Below the pieces are notes generated by a model, which had not been told where the DNA came from, ran no database searches, and was given only the letters and a program-made list of their open reading frames with translations. The translations under genes and the position numbers were made by a program. From Aestuariivivens sediminis (GTDB taxonomy: Bacteria > Bacteroidota > Bacteroidia > Flavobacteriales > Flavobacteriaceae), in contig NZ_JAKMCP010000002.1 in assembly GCF_022662105.1 (NCBI RefSeq), positions 682,001 to 746,000 of the forward strand: 64,000 nucleotides of DNA, given 5' to 3'. This document shows positions 19,101 through 26,845 of this stretch, piece by piece; the stretch's first letter is position 1, and each line of letters opens with the position of its first letter.

Positions 19101-21169
19101 GAAATGAAATGGGATATTATTTCTCCTTTGGTGTATTGTAAATCGCATTTGTTTTCAAACAGTTCCTTTCCAACCATAAAATGCAATTCTTCTTCAGAAT
19201 GGGCAAAGGACGGAATAATCAATTGATAAGAAGCTTGTTGAACTCTGTCATGAACGAACTTATATTCAACAGTGTTGTCTGGCAGCTCTGCCCTGATAAT
19301 ATGACCACTTGCAGCAGAAACATTCAGAAGTATAATAACCATGTCCTTCCGAAAACCACTGATTTCCGCAATTAACCTGAGGTCAAATCTCCCTCCATTG
19401 AATGCCGCTAATTTGAAAAATATTTGTGTTTCAAAAGATAGTTTGTCAAGATTGTTCGCTACCAGGTCGAGGACGTTTTTAGATACTTCTTCATTCTGAA
19501 TTTTGGTTTCATCCCATCTCCATGTATCCTTTGTGTCGTCAAACTCCAGAAAGTTGTTTTGCTGGAGTGACAGTAAGAATTGTTTGGTATAAAAAGGATT
19601 GCCCTCAGTCTTGTTAAAGATTAATTTAGCCAATCCTTTTGATTCTTCTTTATTAATGTTTAAAGCATAGGAAACTAGAGCGTTGGTGTTATTGAGATGT
19701 AAGGGTTTTATGATATATTCTTCAGTGAAATCTTGAGCTAACATTTCGTTTCTGAAAAGACCAAACGGGTGACTAGTATCAATCTCATTCCCTCTAAATG
19801 CAAATAAGTATAAAATTCCATGACTGTTTGATGTAATCAGATACTTGATTAATTCTAAAGAAGGCACATCACACCATTGCCAATCATCAATAAACAATAA
19901 TAGGTAAAAGTCAAAATCCAAAAGAACATCGCAAAACTTCTTGAATACAAAGTTGAATCTGTTTCTAGTTTCTATAGGGTTAAGAACATCTATAGGCTCT
20001 AACTCGCCGACAAGCAGTTCTATGTTGGGTAACATATCTTTTAAAACAGCAACATTTCTGCCCAACTCTTTCAAAAGCTGCTGCCTTACAAGTGGAGCAT
20101 CAAATTTTGATTTTAGTAAGACATCTTGTTCAAATAAATGAAAAGCCGTTTTTAAACCAGAATATGGTGTTTGCTTATATTGGTCGAATTTTCCGTTTAA
20201 AAAAAGGCAATTCTCATTACTCAACTCTTTAGAGAATGCTTCAATTACACTAGTTTTTCCTACTCCCGAACTTCCGTTAATCAGTAAGAGTTGTGAACCC
20301 GTCCTATCCAGGTTTTCAAACTTATTCCTAAGTGTCTGTTTTATATCTTCCCTACCAAAAAGTATACTCCCAAAATCAATCACCCCAGGATTATAATTCA
20401 CACTGAGTTCGATGTAATCGTGCTTACCTTGAATATAGTTGTATTCCATTTTCTCCAGGTCCTTAATCAATCCCGAAAAGGACGTATACCTGTCTTTAGG
20501 TTGCTTCGACAACAAAACAGAAACCAGTTGGGATAGATTATGCGACACGTTTTGGTTAATTTCATCCAAAGGGATTAAAGAACTTGTTAAATGATGGTGC
20601 ATAAGCTCAAGTTTATCAGCCCCGTTAAAAGGAAAGATGCCAGATAAGTAATAGTATAAAACGACCCCCAACGAATAAAAGTCCCTTCTTTTATCTGGTA
20701 TCATATCATTGTTATGATAACATTCTGGTGGTAAATAAAAGAAGTTTTCCAATGGGGAGGACTCTAAATCGAAACAGTCAAAGTCATTCTGTACTAATGA
20801 ATTCCCCAGTATTTTAAGTCTATCATTTTCATCCAGCCAGAATCGCTGCGGCTGCAGTAATCCAATAAATAGATTTCGCTTGTGAAGAGCTTTAATCGTT
20901 TTGCAAATTGTAATTGCGGTATTAAGTAATAAAATAACCTGTTGGTCGTCATTGGGATTGTGAATCTCAAATGGGCGTAAATTGTGGTTGTCATATATAA
21001 TCAAGTCCTCTCTTTCAATCGCAGTTTTAGCAGGACTTAAAAAAACATCCCCTTCAATCTCTCTGGTCTGTATTTTTCTATTTGAGATTACTTGCTCAAT
21101 TATCTTGATACTACCATCAATCTGTTTATTGCTGATAACCACATCGCTAAACCTAACTGTAAAAGCCAT
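16103..21169 (-). CDS. giant hybrid sensor kinase: degenerate Ser/Thr kinase - AAA ATPase - GAF - LytS-type histidine kinase
   Basis: The 1688-aa cytoplasmic protein has this order. First, a protein-kinase-like region (~60-250) keeps LPPE and an RRDFYSLGVVLYYYLSG helix but lacks the HRD and DFG aspartates (IGLLQPQRF and ILGNSLV stand in their place). Next is an AAA/STAND-type ATPase with Walker A GSSGVGKT (K305) and Walker B LLLFIDDW (~427). A TPR-like helical middle (~650-1200) follows, then a GAF domain (~1255-1400), a coiled coil, a His_kinase domain with MNPHFIFN (H1493) and an HATPase (IENAIIHG, DNGVGRAAA). LytS-type kinases phosphorylate LytTR regulators, and the convergent gene at 15362 encodes one. 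No membrane segment was seen, so the signal is probably intracellular or comes from a partner protein. Confidence 0.92.
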   Translation of the reverse strand: MAFTVRFSDVVISNKQIDGSIKIIEQVISNRKIQTREIEGDVFLSPAKTAIEREDLIIYDNHNLRPFEIHNPNDDQQVILLLNTAITICKTIKALHKRNLFIGLLQPQRFWLDENDRLKILGNSLVQNDFDCFDLESSPLENFFYLPPECYHNNDMIPDKRRDFYSLGVVLYYYLSGIFPFNGADKLELMHHHLTSSLIPLDEINQNVSHNLSQLVSVLLSKQPKDRYTSFSGLIKDLEKMEYNYIQGKHDYIELSVNYNPGVIDFGSILFGREDIKQTLRNKFENLDRTGSQLLLINGSSGVGKTSVIEAFSKELSNENCLFLNGKFDQYKQTPYSGLKTAFHLFEQDVLLKSKFDAPLVRQQLLKELGRNVAVLKDMLPNIELLVGELEPIDVLNPIETRNRFNFVFKKFCDVLLDFDFYLLLFIDDWQWCDVPSLELIKYLITSNSHGILYLFAFRGNEIDTSHPFGLFRNEMLAQDFTEEYIIKPLHLNNTNALVSYALNINKEESKGLAKLIFNKTEGNPFYTKQFLLSLQQNNFLEFDDTKDTWRWDETKIQNEEVSKNVLDLVANNLDKLSFETQIFFKLAAFNGGRFDLRLIAEISGFRKDMVIILLNVSAASGHIIRAELPDNTVEYKFVHDRVQQASYQLIIPSFAHSEEELHFMVGKELFENKCDLQYTKGEIISHFISSKDLIGETLSNQIIENIIQLGSDVNSSTTPEASKGYYELGLFLNEKFKTQNSTFKLLKGLAESHFLLNDMANGEDYSNRAISFSNNNIEKASVLVMKMLFYESYAMFEKNIESGLSALEFLNIEVKGDYNEKTLDGLIETQYNLYIDLISNKKTLEDFRKDNMEDEVELVIMDILVNMNASAYFVDLHLFVWSTLKMTNQTLKHGFTNSTPFALVFMGSLLVAYYKDFDKGYDLGKIGVDLLNYVESDKYRSRTLSVFPIFIQHFKEPIRNSIVHLDESVYSGLQTGDLPYASYSFYAKVRDAMLVGNNLNKTLSLCDDSIKFMGDIKNQGMQSLMKLLKGSILKLTDGYDVSYENLEMEALKFLLDIKFYTAVSHHYIFRSWVLCILKNFEEAHKLLKLNEEIIIYASSQPHVPKHYFLDSLCIIYQDKELSEKQIDKIKKNQSVLEVWAASMPENFKSEYCLIQTLMEIRSGNLEKSLGLFNETLKWAELGQFIGAKAIAYDVVSDVFYSSGFELLATSFRQNAQSFYREWNALGKIKDASITFEVSNTETSDLTTSSLIKATQAISAEVDKESLIKRLLSVVMENAGADKSALILVEDNIPYVEAEIQLGKQQKPLNRKPLNGYKTVPNELIQYVINSKKEFVLDDKGLVNEAYFEKMEVKSAVVMPLIRQKELIGVLYLENSHIAGLFRGNDLQILRIIGAQAAISIYNTFLLETSTGLNVELEASRNELSKMNELLEDKIRDRTKVLRQEIETRKQIEEELKLAKKEADKFHQQQIKEERKDALQAKMMMLSSQMNPHFIFNSLGSVQSFILNSETEKAVDFISEFAGLMRENLENSTTEFISIADEIEFLEKYLYLERIRFNEVFDYQLNVEIENIHDTLIPPMLLQPFIENAIIHGLSKIKDRKGNLDISLKEEQDVIICTIIDNGVGRAAASTQKRSNHKSVAISNLEARLELLNSNSETKEYQFDIIDLKDGNQAKGTKVLISFPNDLH

Positions 21170-21225
21170 AAGGGGTAATGAATTTAATCTTGTTTCAAGA
21201 TATTAATTTATGGCATAATAACTGT

Positions 21226-21296
21226 CACGTTGGGAAACAAATATGACCCGTTTGGAAATTACTACTTAAACAATATGGATTTCGCCAGTAGTTTTG
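21226..21296 (+). promoter_or_regulatory. LytTR-type promoter 1 (before 21316)
   Basis: The boxes are CACGTTGGG (21226-21234) and CCCGTTTGG (21247-21255), with their GTTs 21 bp apart. TAGTTTTG at 21289-21296 starts 39 bp after the second GTT and matches the Bacteroidota -7 consensus TAnnTTTG. It points at the small ORF and channel gene, away from the kinase. Confidence 0.8.
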
Positions 21297-21315
21297 TACA
21301 ATATTTCATTTTAAG

Positions 21316-21627
21316 ATGATAAATCAAAACATAGCTACCCTAAAGAATGAGTGTCTGCAACTTCTACAGTATTACCTGAAAAAGACAGACAGTATTATGA
21401 GAATATACAAGGACACGTCTGAAACAATGTATTTTCTTTTTGTTTTAAAGGGTACAAAAGCTTCAATTAAGAGCGAAACAAATCCAACTAAAACATTTTT
21501 GTTGACATGTATTAACACCCTAATTGAGGGGCAGAAGAATAGGTCTGGAAATTCAAAGCTCAATGCACTTAGAAATGAGATAGAGGAAGAACTTACCTTA
21601 CTGAAGCTAAGATATAATTTAGACTAA
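21316..21627 (+). CDS. hypothetical 103-aa protein of the LytTR regulon
   Basis: I do not recognise the family. The protein is soluble and mainly helical, with a lysine-rich C-terminal half (GQKNRSGNSKLNALRNEIEEELTLLKLRY). It is supported as a real gene by the promoter 20 bp upstream, a good ATG, and its position 8 bp before the channel gene. It could be a small partner of the channel. Confidence 0.6.
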   Translation: MINQNIATLKNECLQLLQYYLKKTDSIMRIYKDTSETMYFLFVLKGTKASIKSETNPTKTFLLTCINTLIEGQKNRSGNSKLNALRNEIEEELTLLKLRYNLD

Positions 21628-21635
21628 ATTCCTGA

Positions 21636-22340
21636 ATGATGTTTGGTTTCAACAAATTATACAGACAACATGTAAAACTTCGAAAGTTTCTATTTAAAGG
21701 AAAGACACAATCAAGTTGGTTTTTATTGAGCTTGGTTTTGCTCATATTACTTCCATTTCCGATTAGTTTATTTCCCAATAACAAAGTATTAATATTTGAG
21801 TTATCCATATCTCTTGTGGTCTTTTTTGGTGTCCAGCTTGTCTCTGATACGTTTAGGCATTTCTTAACTGGATTGTTTCTTGGTGGACTGGCTTTAACGT
21901 TTATCTGGATGCACTATTTGAACGGCCATATATTGCTAATCAAGATATTGAGACCCTTAGCCATTTCAGCATTTTTAATCTTTATATCGTATTACTTAAT
22001 GACTGTATTGAAACGTTCAAAAATCATTGACATTAATATGATCATGATAGCTATTTCCGGGTTCTTAATTATGGGGATTTTTGGTGGGCAATTATGCAAT
22101 CTTTTAAACTTGGCAGACCCTAATGCCTTTAATATTAATCCAGAAGATAATAGTATTTTTACTTTAACATACTACTCCTTCACAACACTCACTTCTTTAG
22201 GATTCGGTGATATCTTACCTCAATCTGCTCCCGCTCAATCCCTTTCCCTATTGATTGGGCTTTCTGGCCAATTATACATCACCATTCTAGTAGCTATTTT
22301 GGTGGGCAAATACCTCATGCATAACCAAAACAAAGTTTAA
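21636..22340 (+). CDS. potassium channel family membrane protein (Ion_trans_2)
   Basis: The 234-aa protein has about five hydrophobic segments followed by a pore loop and a last helix. The loop reads TLTYYSFTTLTSLGFGDILPQS, with the selectivity filter at about residues 183-191 (TSLGFGD for the canonical TVGYGD). The family conducts K+ or related cations across the inner membrane. A large ligand-gating RCK domain is absent. It lies directly after the 103-aa ORF in the LytTR-controlled unit, so ion flux appears to be part of the response run by the hybrid kinase. The stop is one base before the next LytTR box. Confidence 0.88.
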   Translation: MMFGFNKLYRQHVKLRKFLFKGKTQSSWFLLSLVLLILLPFPISLFPNNKVLIFELSISLVVFFGVQLVSDTFRHFLTGLFLGGLALTFIWMHYLNGHILLIKILRPLAISAFLIFISYYLMTVLKRSKIIDINMIMIAISGFLIMGIFGGQLCNLLNLADPNAFNINPEDNSIFTLTYYSFTTLTSLGFGDILPQSAPAQSLSLLIGLSGQLYITILVAILVGKYLMHNQNKV

Positions 22341-22341
22341 A

Positions 22342-22412
22342 TACGTTAGGAAAGCATTACATCACGTTAGGAAGTTTTCATGTGTAAACCCCTTGACTGT
22401 CCTATAGTTTTG
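22342..22412 (+). promoter_or_regulatory. LytTR-type promoter 2 (before 22439)
   Basis: The boxes are TACGTTAGG (22342-22350) and CACGTTAGG (22363-22371), 21 bp apart. TAGTTTTG at 22405-22412 starts 39 bp after the second GTT. The first box fits the published LytTR consensus [TA][AC][CA]GTTN[AG][TG] at every position; the second differs only at the first base. Confidence 0.85.
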
Positions 22413-22438
22413 AGGCATCAATTAATAGATTCAATATC

Positions 22439-23242
22439 ATGAAAACAACAAATCAAAAAACAATCATTTCAGTTTTAATCCTTCTTATAGGTTTAATTTC
22501 CAATGCCCAGCTTTCTGAAGAAGAGTTGGCGAAAATTGCACAAGACCCGATTGCGAATATTATTAGTGTTCCTTTTCAAAACAACATGACCTTTGGTATT
22601 GGTCCTTATGATCGAACATCAAATGTCACCAATATCCAACCCGTAATTCCTATGGCAAATGGTAAAATCATTGCCAGGGTAATCCTCCCAATTGTCAATC
22701 AGCCGAATATTTTTTCCGAATCAGGAAATTTTAAAGGGATTGGAGATGTCAACCTATCTGTGTTTTACACAAAAAAAGGTAAAGTGAGTTGGGGCTTAGG
22801 TCCAGTAATGAACATCCCCACAGCTGGCGATAATTTGGGCATTAAAGAATGGGGTGCTGGTCCATCCTTAGTCGGTGTTATTAAGCCAAGTAATTGGGTG
22901 ATTGGAATGCTGATTAATAATGTGTGGTCATTGGAAAGTCACAATTCTGCATTTACCATTCAACCCTTTGTCAATTACAATCTTCCAAAGGGATATTATC
23001 TATCAACCTCTCCAAAGGTGGTTGCTAATTGGAAAGCCGATTCGGATAATCGATGGACTATACCTATGGGCATGGGTGTTGGGAAACTTGTAAAACCAAA
23101 AGGCTTTCTTCCCTTCAATATACAAGTTGGTGCTGATTATCTTATTGAAAGTCCTGAGCTTAATGGAGGGAGTTGGATGTTGAAATTCTCCTTCACAGCA
23201 TTGATTCCCAAAGCCATATTTAAGCAGAATAAGAATCAATAA
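22439..23242 (+). CDS. outer-membrane transporter-like (neuromedin-U-type) beta-barrel protein
   Basis: The 267-aa protein has a signal peptide (MKTTNQKTIISVLILLIGLISNAQ) followed by alternating beta strands and an aromatic-rich end, as in the small outer-membrane barrel group often annotated as neuromedin U or transporter. Repeated segments such as VPFQNNMTFGIGPYDRTSNV and GPVMNIPTAGDNLG fit that group. The cargo is unknown. It has its own LytTR promoter. Its stop codon overlaps the first LytTR box of the sulfatase promoter, so regulated units are packed without spacing. Confidence 0.75.
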   Translation: MKTTNQKTIISVLILLIGLISNAQLSEEELAKIAQDPIANIISVPFQNNMTFGIGPYDRTSNVTNIQPVIPMANGKIIARVILPIVNQPNIFSESGNFKGIGDVNLSVFYTKKGKVSWGLGPVMNIPTAGDNLGIKEWGAGPSLVGVIKPSNWVIGMLINNVWSLESHNSAFTIQPFVNYNLPKGYYLSTSPKVVANWKADSDNRWTIPMGMGVGKLVKPKGFLPFNIQVGADYLIESPELNGGSWMLKFSFTALIPKAIFKQNKNQ

Positions 23243-23311
23243 CGTTGGGAAGACTAAAAACCCCCTTGGGAAATCCTTGCTAGTGTTTATGTGCATCCGT
23301 TAATAACATTG
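23241..23311 (+). promoter_or_regulatory. LytTR-type promoter 3 (before the sulfatase)
   Basis: The boxes are AACGTTGGG (23241-23249, overlapping the upstream stop codon) and a weaker CCCCTTGGG (23262-23270), again 21 bp apart. TAACATTG at 23304-23311 lies at the same 39-bp offset, with one mismatch to TAnnTTTG. Confidence 0.7.
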
Positions 23312-23353
23312 TATCAAAATTTAAAATAAATACAACCAAATAATTTAAACATC

Positions 23354-25123
23354 ATGAAAACAAATCAATTAAAATCACAAACATTTTCTTTGCTGGTATT
23401 GGTCATCCTTCTTCTGGGAGCTAAGTCATATGCTCAGCAGAAAACAGAAGACAAACCGAATTTCCTTGTTATCGTTGCAGATGATATGGGCTTTTCAGAT
23501 ATGGGGGCTTTCGGGGGAGAAATAAGTACCCCCAACTTAGACAAAATGGCCGAAGAGGGTACTCGTTATACCAATTACTATGTTGCTCCAACATGTTCCC
23601 CTACAAGGTCGATGTTAATGACGGGTATTGACAACCATTTGGTGGGGCTGGGAAATATGTATGAGTATCCAGCACCAAACCAACTCAATGAAAAAGGTTA
23701 TGAAGGGTATTTAACCAACGATGTGCCAACGGTGGCAGAAATCTTAAAGGAGAACGGTTACCATACTTATATGGCCGGAAAATGGCATTTAGGAAAGGAT
23801 AAAGAGCATATCCCAGCCGCACAGGGTTTTGAACGTTCATTCTCCATGTTATCTGGTTCTGGCAGTTATTTTTCATTCAACGGTCCAGATGAAGATGCCA
23901 CCCCTAATCATTTTGTTGAAGGAGAAACTTATTTGAATGAATTACCAAAGAATTACTATGCAACAACAACCTTTACTAACAAAATTATTTCTTATATCGA
24001 TGAGAATAAAGAGGACGGAAAACCATTCTTCGCTTATTTGGCACATCAGGCACCCCATGACCCATTAATGGCTCCTGAAAAATACTTGAGAAAATACAAA
24101 GGTTTCTTCGACAAGGGTTGGGATGTCCTAAGAGATGACCGACTTGAGAACATGGTGAAAATGGGCATTCTATCAGAAAAAACAGAGATGGGAGAGCGTT
24201 TATGGTACGTGCCTGGATTCGATAAGTTAAAGCCAGCTTCGCAAGTTGTGACCGCCAGAAAAATGGAAGTATATGCTGCGGTATTGGATTATATGGACAT
24301 GGAGATTGGGCGATTGATGGATTATCTGGAAAAAAATGACCTAAAGAAGAACACTTATATCGTATTCTTTTCGGATAACGGTCCAGATGTTAACGATAAA
24401 GCCTCAACTTACAAAAAATACCCAGCTACTGCCGCAGCGAATTGGATGGCAAAAACGTACATACACGGTTTCCAAAATTGGGGAAGAGCTGAGTCCTTTA
24501 CGGCATATGGTCCTTCTTGGGCACAAGTTTCGACTGCTCCATTTTACGGATTTAAGTACACGACTTACGATGGGGGTATAAGGTCCCCTTTAATAGTGAT
24601 TTCACCCCATCAAAAAAATAAAGGTTCAATCAACACCGAAGCCATTCTTCATGTTAAAGATATTGCACCAACATTTTTAGAGTTGGCCGGTGTTTCGCAA
24701 TCAGACCTCAACACATCAATAAAAATGCAAGGGAAATCATGGGTAGATATGCTACATCAAAGAGTCAAATCACCCAGAACCGAAAATGACTATTTAGGAA
24801 CAGAACTGTGGAATGCCAAATCCATTAGAAAGGGCGATTGGAAAATAGTAAATGTTCCTACACCAATAGGTACTGGTGAATGGCAACTATTCAATGTAAA
24901 AAATGACCCTGGTGAGCGTTTCGATTTGGCCCTGGAAAATCCAGAAAAATTGTCTGAGCTTAAAGCGGATTGGGATGAATATAAAATGGAGAACAACGTC
25001 ATCCTTCCCAATAGAACCACTTACGATGGAATGGAAGATAAATTACCTCCAAGACCACCCGTATATGCTCCAGATTTTGGAAGAGGTAGCGAACTAATAG
25101 AGAACATTAACACTAAACAATAA
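23354..25123 (+). CDS. arylsulfatase (S1 family)
   Basis: The 589-aa protein has a signal peptide ending around SYAQ. Metal ligands are in VADDMGFSDMG. The formylglycine motif is CSPTRSMLMTG, with C81 to be oxidised to formylglycine. AGKWHLGKDKEH, ahead of HQAPHDPL, and the FSDNGPD metal site follow. The whole pattern is close to periplasmic arylsulfatases of the AtsA type, which free sulfate from aryl or alkyl sulfate esters. A maturase is needed but is not in the window. The next gene (outer-membrane barrel) starts 4 bp downstream, and a LytTR promoter precedes it. This links sulfate-ester use to the hybrid-kinase system. Confidence 0.92.
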   Translation: MKTNQLKSQTFSLLVLVILLLGAKSYAQQKTEDKPNFLVIVADDMGFSDMGAFGGEISTPNLDKMAEEGTRYTNYYVAPTCSPTRSMLMTGIDNHLVGLGNMYEYPAPNQLNEKGYEGYLTNDVPTVAEILKENGYHTYMAGKWHLGKDKEHIPAAQGFERSFSMLSGSGSYFSFNGPDEDATPNHFVEGETYLNELPKNYYATTTFTNKIISYIDENKEDGKPFFAYLAHQAPHDPLMAPEKYLRKYKGFFDKGWDVLRDDRLENMVKMGILSEKTEMGERLWYVPGFDKLKPASQVVTARKMEVYAAVLDYMDMEIGRLMDYLEKNDLKKNTYIVFFSDNGPDVNDKASTYKKYPATAAANWMAKTYIHGFQNWGRAESFTAYGPSWAQVSTAPFYGFKYTTYDGGIRSPLIVISPHQKNKGSINTEAILHVKDIAPTFLELAGVSQSDLNTSIKMQGKSWVDMLHQRVKSPRTENDYLGTELWNAKSIRKGDWKIVNVPTPIGTGEWQLFNVKNDPGERFDLALENPEKLSELKADWDEYKMENNVILPNRTTYDGMEDKLPPRPPVYAPDFGRGSELIENINTKQ

Positions 25124-25127
25124 AATC

Positions 25128-26120
25128 ATGAAAAAAATAATATTAACATTCGTCTTAATGGTCATTACTTGCAATATTTATGCACAGTTGGATGGACCTA
25201 GAACCTATTGGGCATTACCTAAGAATCTGAACATTCTTAGTGCCCACGCAATCAATGGCAACGCAAATGCATCTTTGAATAATCTAACATTTGTTAACCC
25301 AAGTATCGTAGCAGAAAACAATTTATATTTATTGACCTATACCAGAAGCCAACCCATTTTTGGTCGGACCTTTTACTCCACCTTATTTTTACCAGCTGGA
25401 AATATAAATGCCACAGTAAATATAGACCCACAGGGGCCAGCTGCAACATCAGAAACGTTTTTTCAACATGGACTTGGAGACATCGTATGGTCTAATACCA
25501 TAAACATTTTTGGAGCAGAGGGATTAATGATTAAAGACTTTTTGAGACATGAAAATCGGACTCTTGTTTATTTTCAATCGGCTATTACTTTTCCGACGGG
25601 GCAATATGAGGAAGGCAACCCTATAAATATTGGCAGTAACCAATTTAAATATAAGTTTGGCTTACCTATGGTGCAACATCTTGGTAAATTCGTTGATGGT
25701 CAACGTTTATCACTAGAGGTTTTTCCTTCCTATACTCTAATTGGAGATAATAAGGATTTTCAAAACCAAAAGGTCAATCAAAAAGGAATGTTCACGATTG
25801 AATCGCATTTAACAAAGGACATAACTTCCAAAGCGTTCATGTCGTTGGATTATTCCTTTATGAGTGGTGGGGGTGCAGAATTTATTTCAAATGATACGGG
25901 TATGGTAATGAAAGAACAGGCGGCTCAAAATGTCCATTTGATTGGAGCCACTGTCAACTTTAATATCAATGACAGATTGAACCTTTTCCTAACCCATAAT
26001 CAAACATTCTCTTCTGGTAATGATAATGTGTCCTTAGACGGAACAGTAACAAAACTTACTCTAAGCTGGAGTTTTCACGATTTCCAGGAAAAGTTCAAAA
26101 GCTTTATAGAAAGTAATTAA
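25128..26120 (+). CDS. MetA-pathway-type outer-membrane barrel protein (transporter-like)
   Basis: The 330-aa protein has a signal peptide (MKKIILTFVLMVITCNIYAQ). It then starts LDGPRTYWALPKNLNILSAH and goes on as long amphipathic beta strands (SAITFPTGQYEEGN, GLPMVQHLG), resembling the phenol-degradation MetA-pathway barrel family (PF13557). These are thought to be outer-membrane channels for aromatic or hydrophobic compounds. It is encoded 4 bp after the arylsulfatase, so an aryl sulfate or its phenolic product is a plausible cargo (inference). A terminator follows at 26171. Confidence 0.75.
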   Translation: MKKIILTFVLMVITCNIYAQLDGPRTYWALPKNLNILSAHAINGNANASLNNLTFVNPSIVAENNLYLLTYTRSQPIFGRTFYSTLFLPAGNINATVNIDPQGPAATSETFFQHGLGDIVWSNTINIFGAEGLMIKDFLRHENRTLVYFQSAITFPTGQYEEGNPINIGSNQFKYKFGLPMVQHLGKFVDGQRLSLEVFPSYTLIGDNKDFQNQKVNQKGMFTIESHLTKDITSKAFMSLDYSFMSGGGAEFISNDTGMVMKEQAAQNVHLIGATVNFNINDRLNLFLTHNQTFSSGNDNVSLDGTVTKLTLSWSFHDFQEKFKSFIESN

Positions 26121-26170
26121 TAGGCAAAATTTCATGTTAGTTTAGTTTGATATTTAGTTAGTTTGGTTTG

Positions 26171-26203
26171 AATAGCAGCTTCCATTTGGAGCTGCTATTT
26201 TTT
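26171..26203 (+). terminator. rho-independent terminator after the sulfatase operon
   Basis: AATAGCAGCT pairs with AGCTGCTATT (10 bp; CC/GG can extend it into the loop) and is followed by a run of six Ts. It ends the sulfatase - barrel unit just before the fourth LytTR promoter. Confidence 0.88.
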
Positions 26204-26208
26204 ATTAA

Positions 26209-26279
26209 AACGTTAGGAAGTAAAACTGTTACGATGGGAAGATATTACGTGTAAAACCCTGATTGCTGGTATACTTTTG
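26209..26279 (+). promoter_or_regulatory. LytTR-type promoter 4 (before 26310)
   Basis: The boxes are AACGTTAGG (26209-26217, full consensus) and TACGATGGG (26230-26238, one core mismatch), 21 bp apart. TACTTTTG at 26272-26279 is a perfect TAnnTTTG at the same 39-bp offset. Confidence 0.8.
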
Positions 26280-26309
26280 AACCATATTAACAAATCAAAA
26301 TTTTAAATT

Positions 26310-26840
26310 ATGAAAGTATTAAATTTTTTATTCGCAGCACTTTTTTTAATCACTATTACAAGCTGTAGCAGTGCAAGAAGTACAACTCGACAAGGTGTAG
26401 ATTTGCAACAATACAGGTCTTTCACCTTAGTTGATAATGATGACACCTATCTGCCTCAGATAAGTAAGTTACACAAATCTCAAATTGAAGATGCCATTAC
26501 ATCTGAAATCAAGAAAATTTCGCCTGAAAATTTAGGGGTAACTGGAGCCGATGTTTTAGTAAACTACTTTGTAGTGGTCGATACAAAAACAGACGTTCAG
26601 ACCTACAATGACTATTACAGCCGTAGATGGAGAAATCTTCCCATTAATGTTGAACTTACTTATTACAAGGAAGGGACATTAATTGTAGATATGATTGATG
26701 CCAAAACAAATAAAACCATTTGGAATGGCTCAACCTCATCCGTGGTCACCAGAAATTCAATGGAGGTGGAACGCACCATCAATAAGGCCGTGGCTTCATT
26801 GTTTGAACAATTCCAAAAAGATAGAACTCCTAAAAGCTAA
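26310..26840 (+). CDS. DUF4136 lipoprotein
   Basis: The 176-aa protein has a lipoprotein signal peptide with lipobox ITSC (C19), followed by a DUF4136-like domain (DLQQYRSFTLVDND...LIVDMIDAKTNKTIWNGS). The family is widespread in Bacteroidota as periplasmic lipoproteins without a known biochemical role. It starts the fourth LytTR-controlled operon and ends 5 bp before the next barrel gene. The envelope location fits the envelope theme of the whole regulon. Confidence 0.82.
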   Translation: MKVLNFLFAALFLITITSCSSARSTTRQGVDLQQYRSFTLVDNDDTYLPQISKLHKSQIEDAITSEIKKISPENLGVTGADVLVNYFVVVDTKTDVQTYNDYYSRRWRNLPINVELTYYKEGTLIVDMIDAKTNKTIWNGSTSSVVTRNSMEVERTINKAVASLFEQFQKDRTPKS

Positions 26841-26845
26841 GAGCA

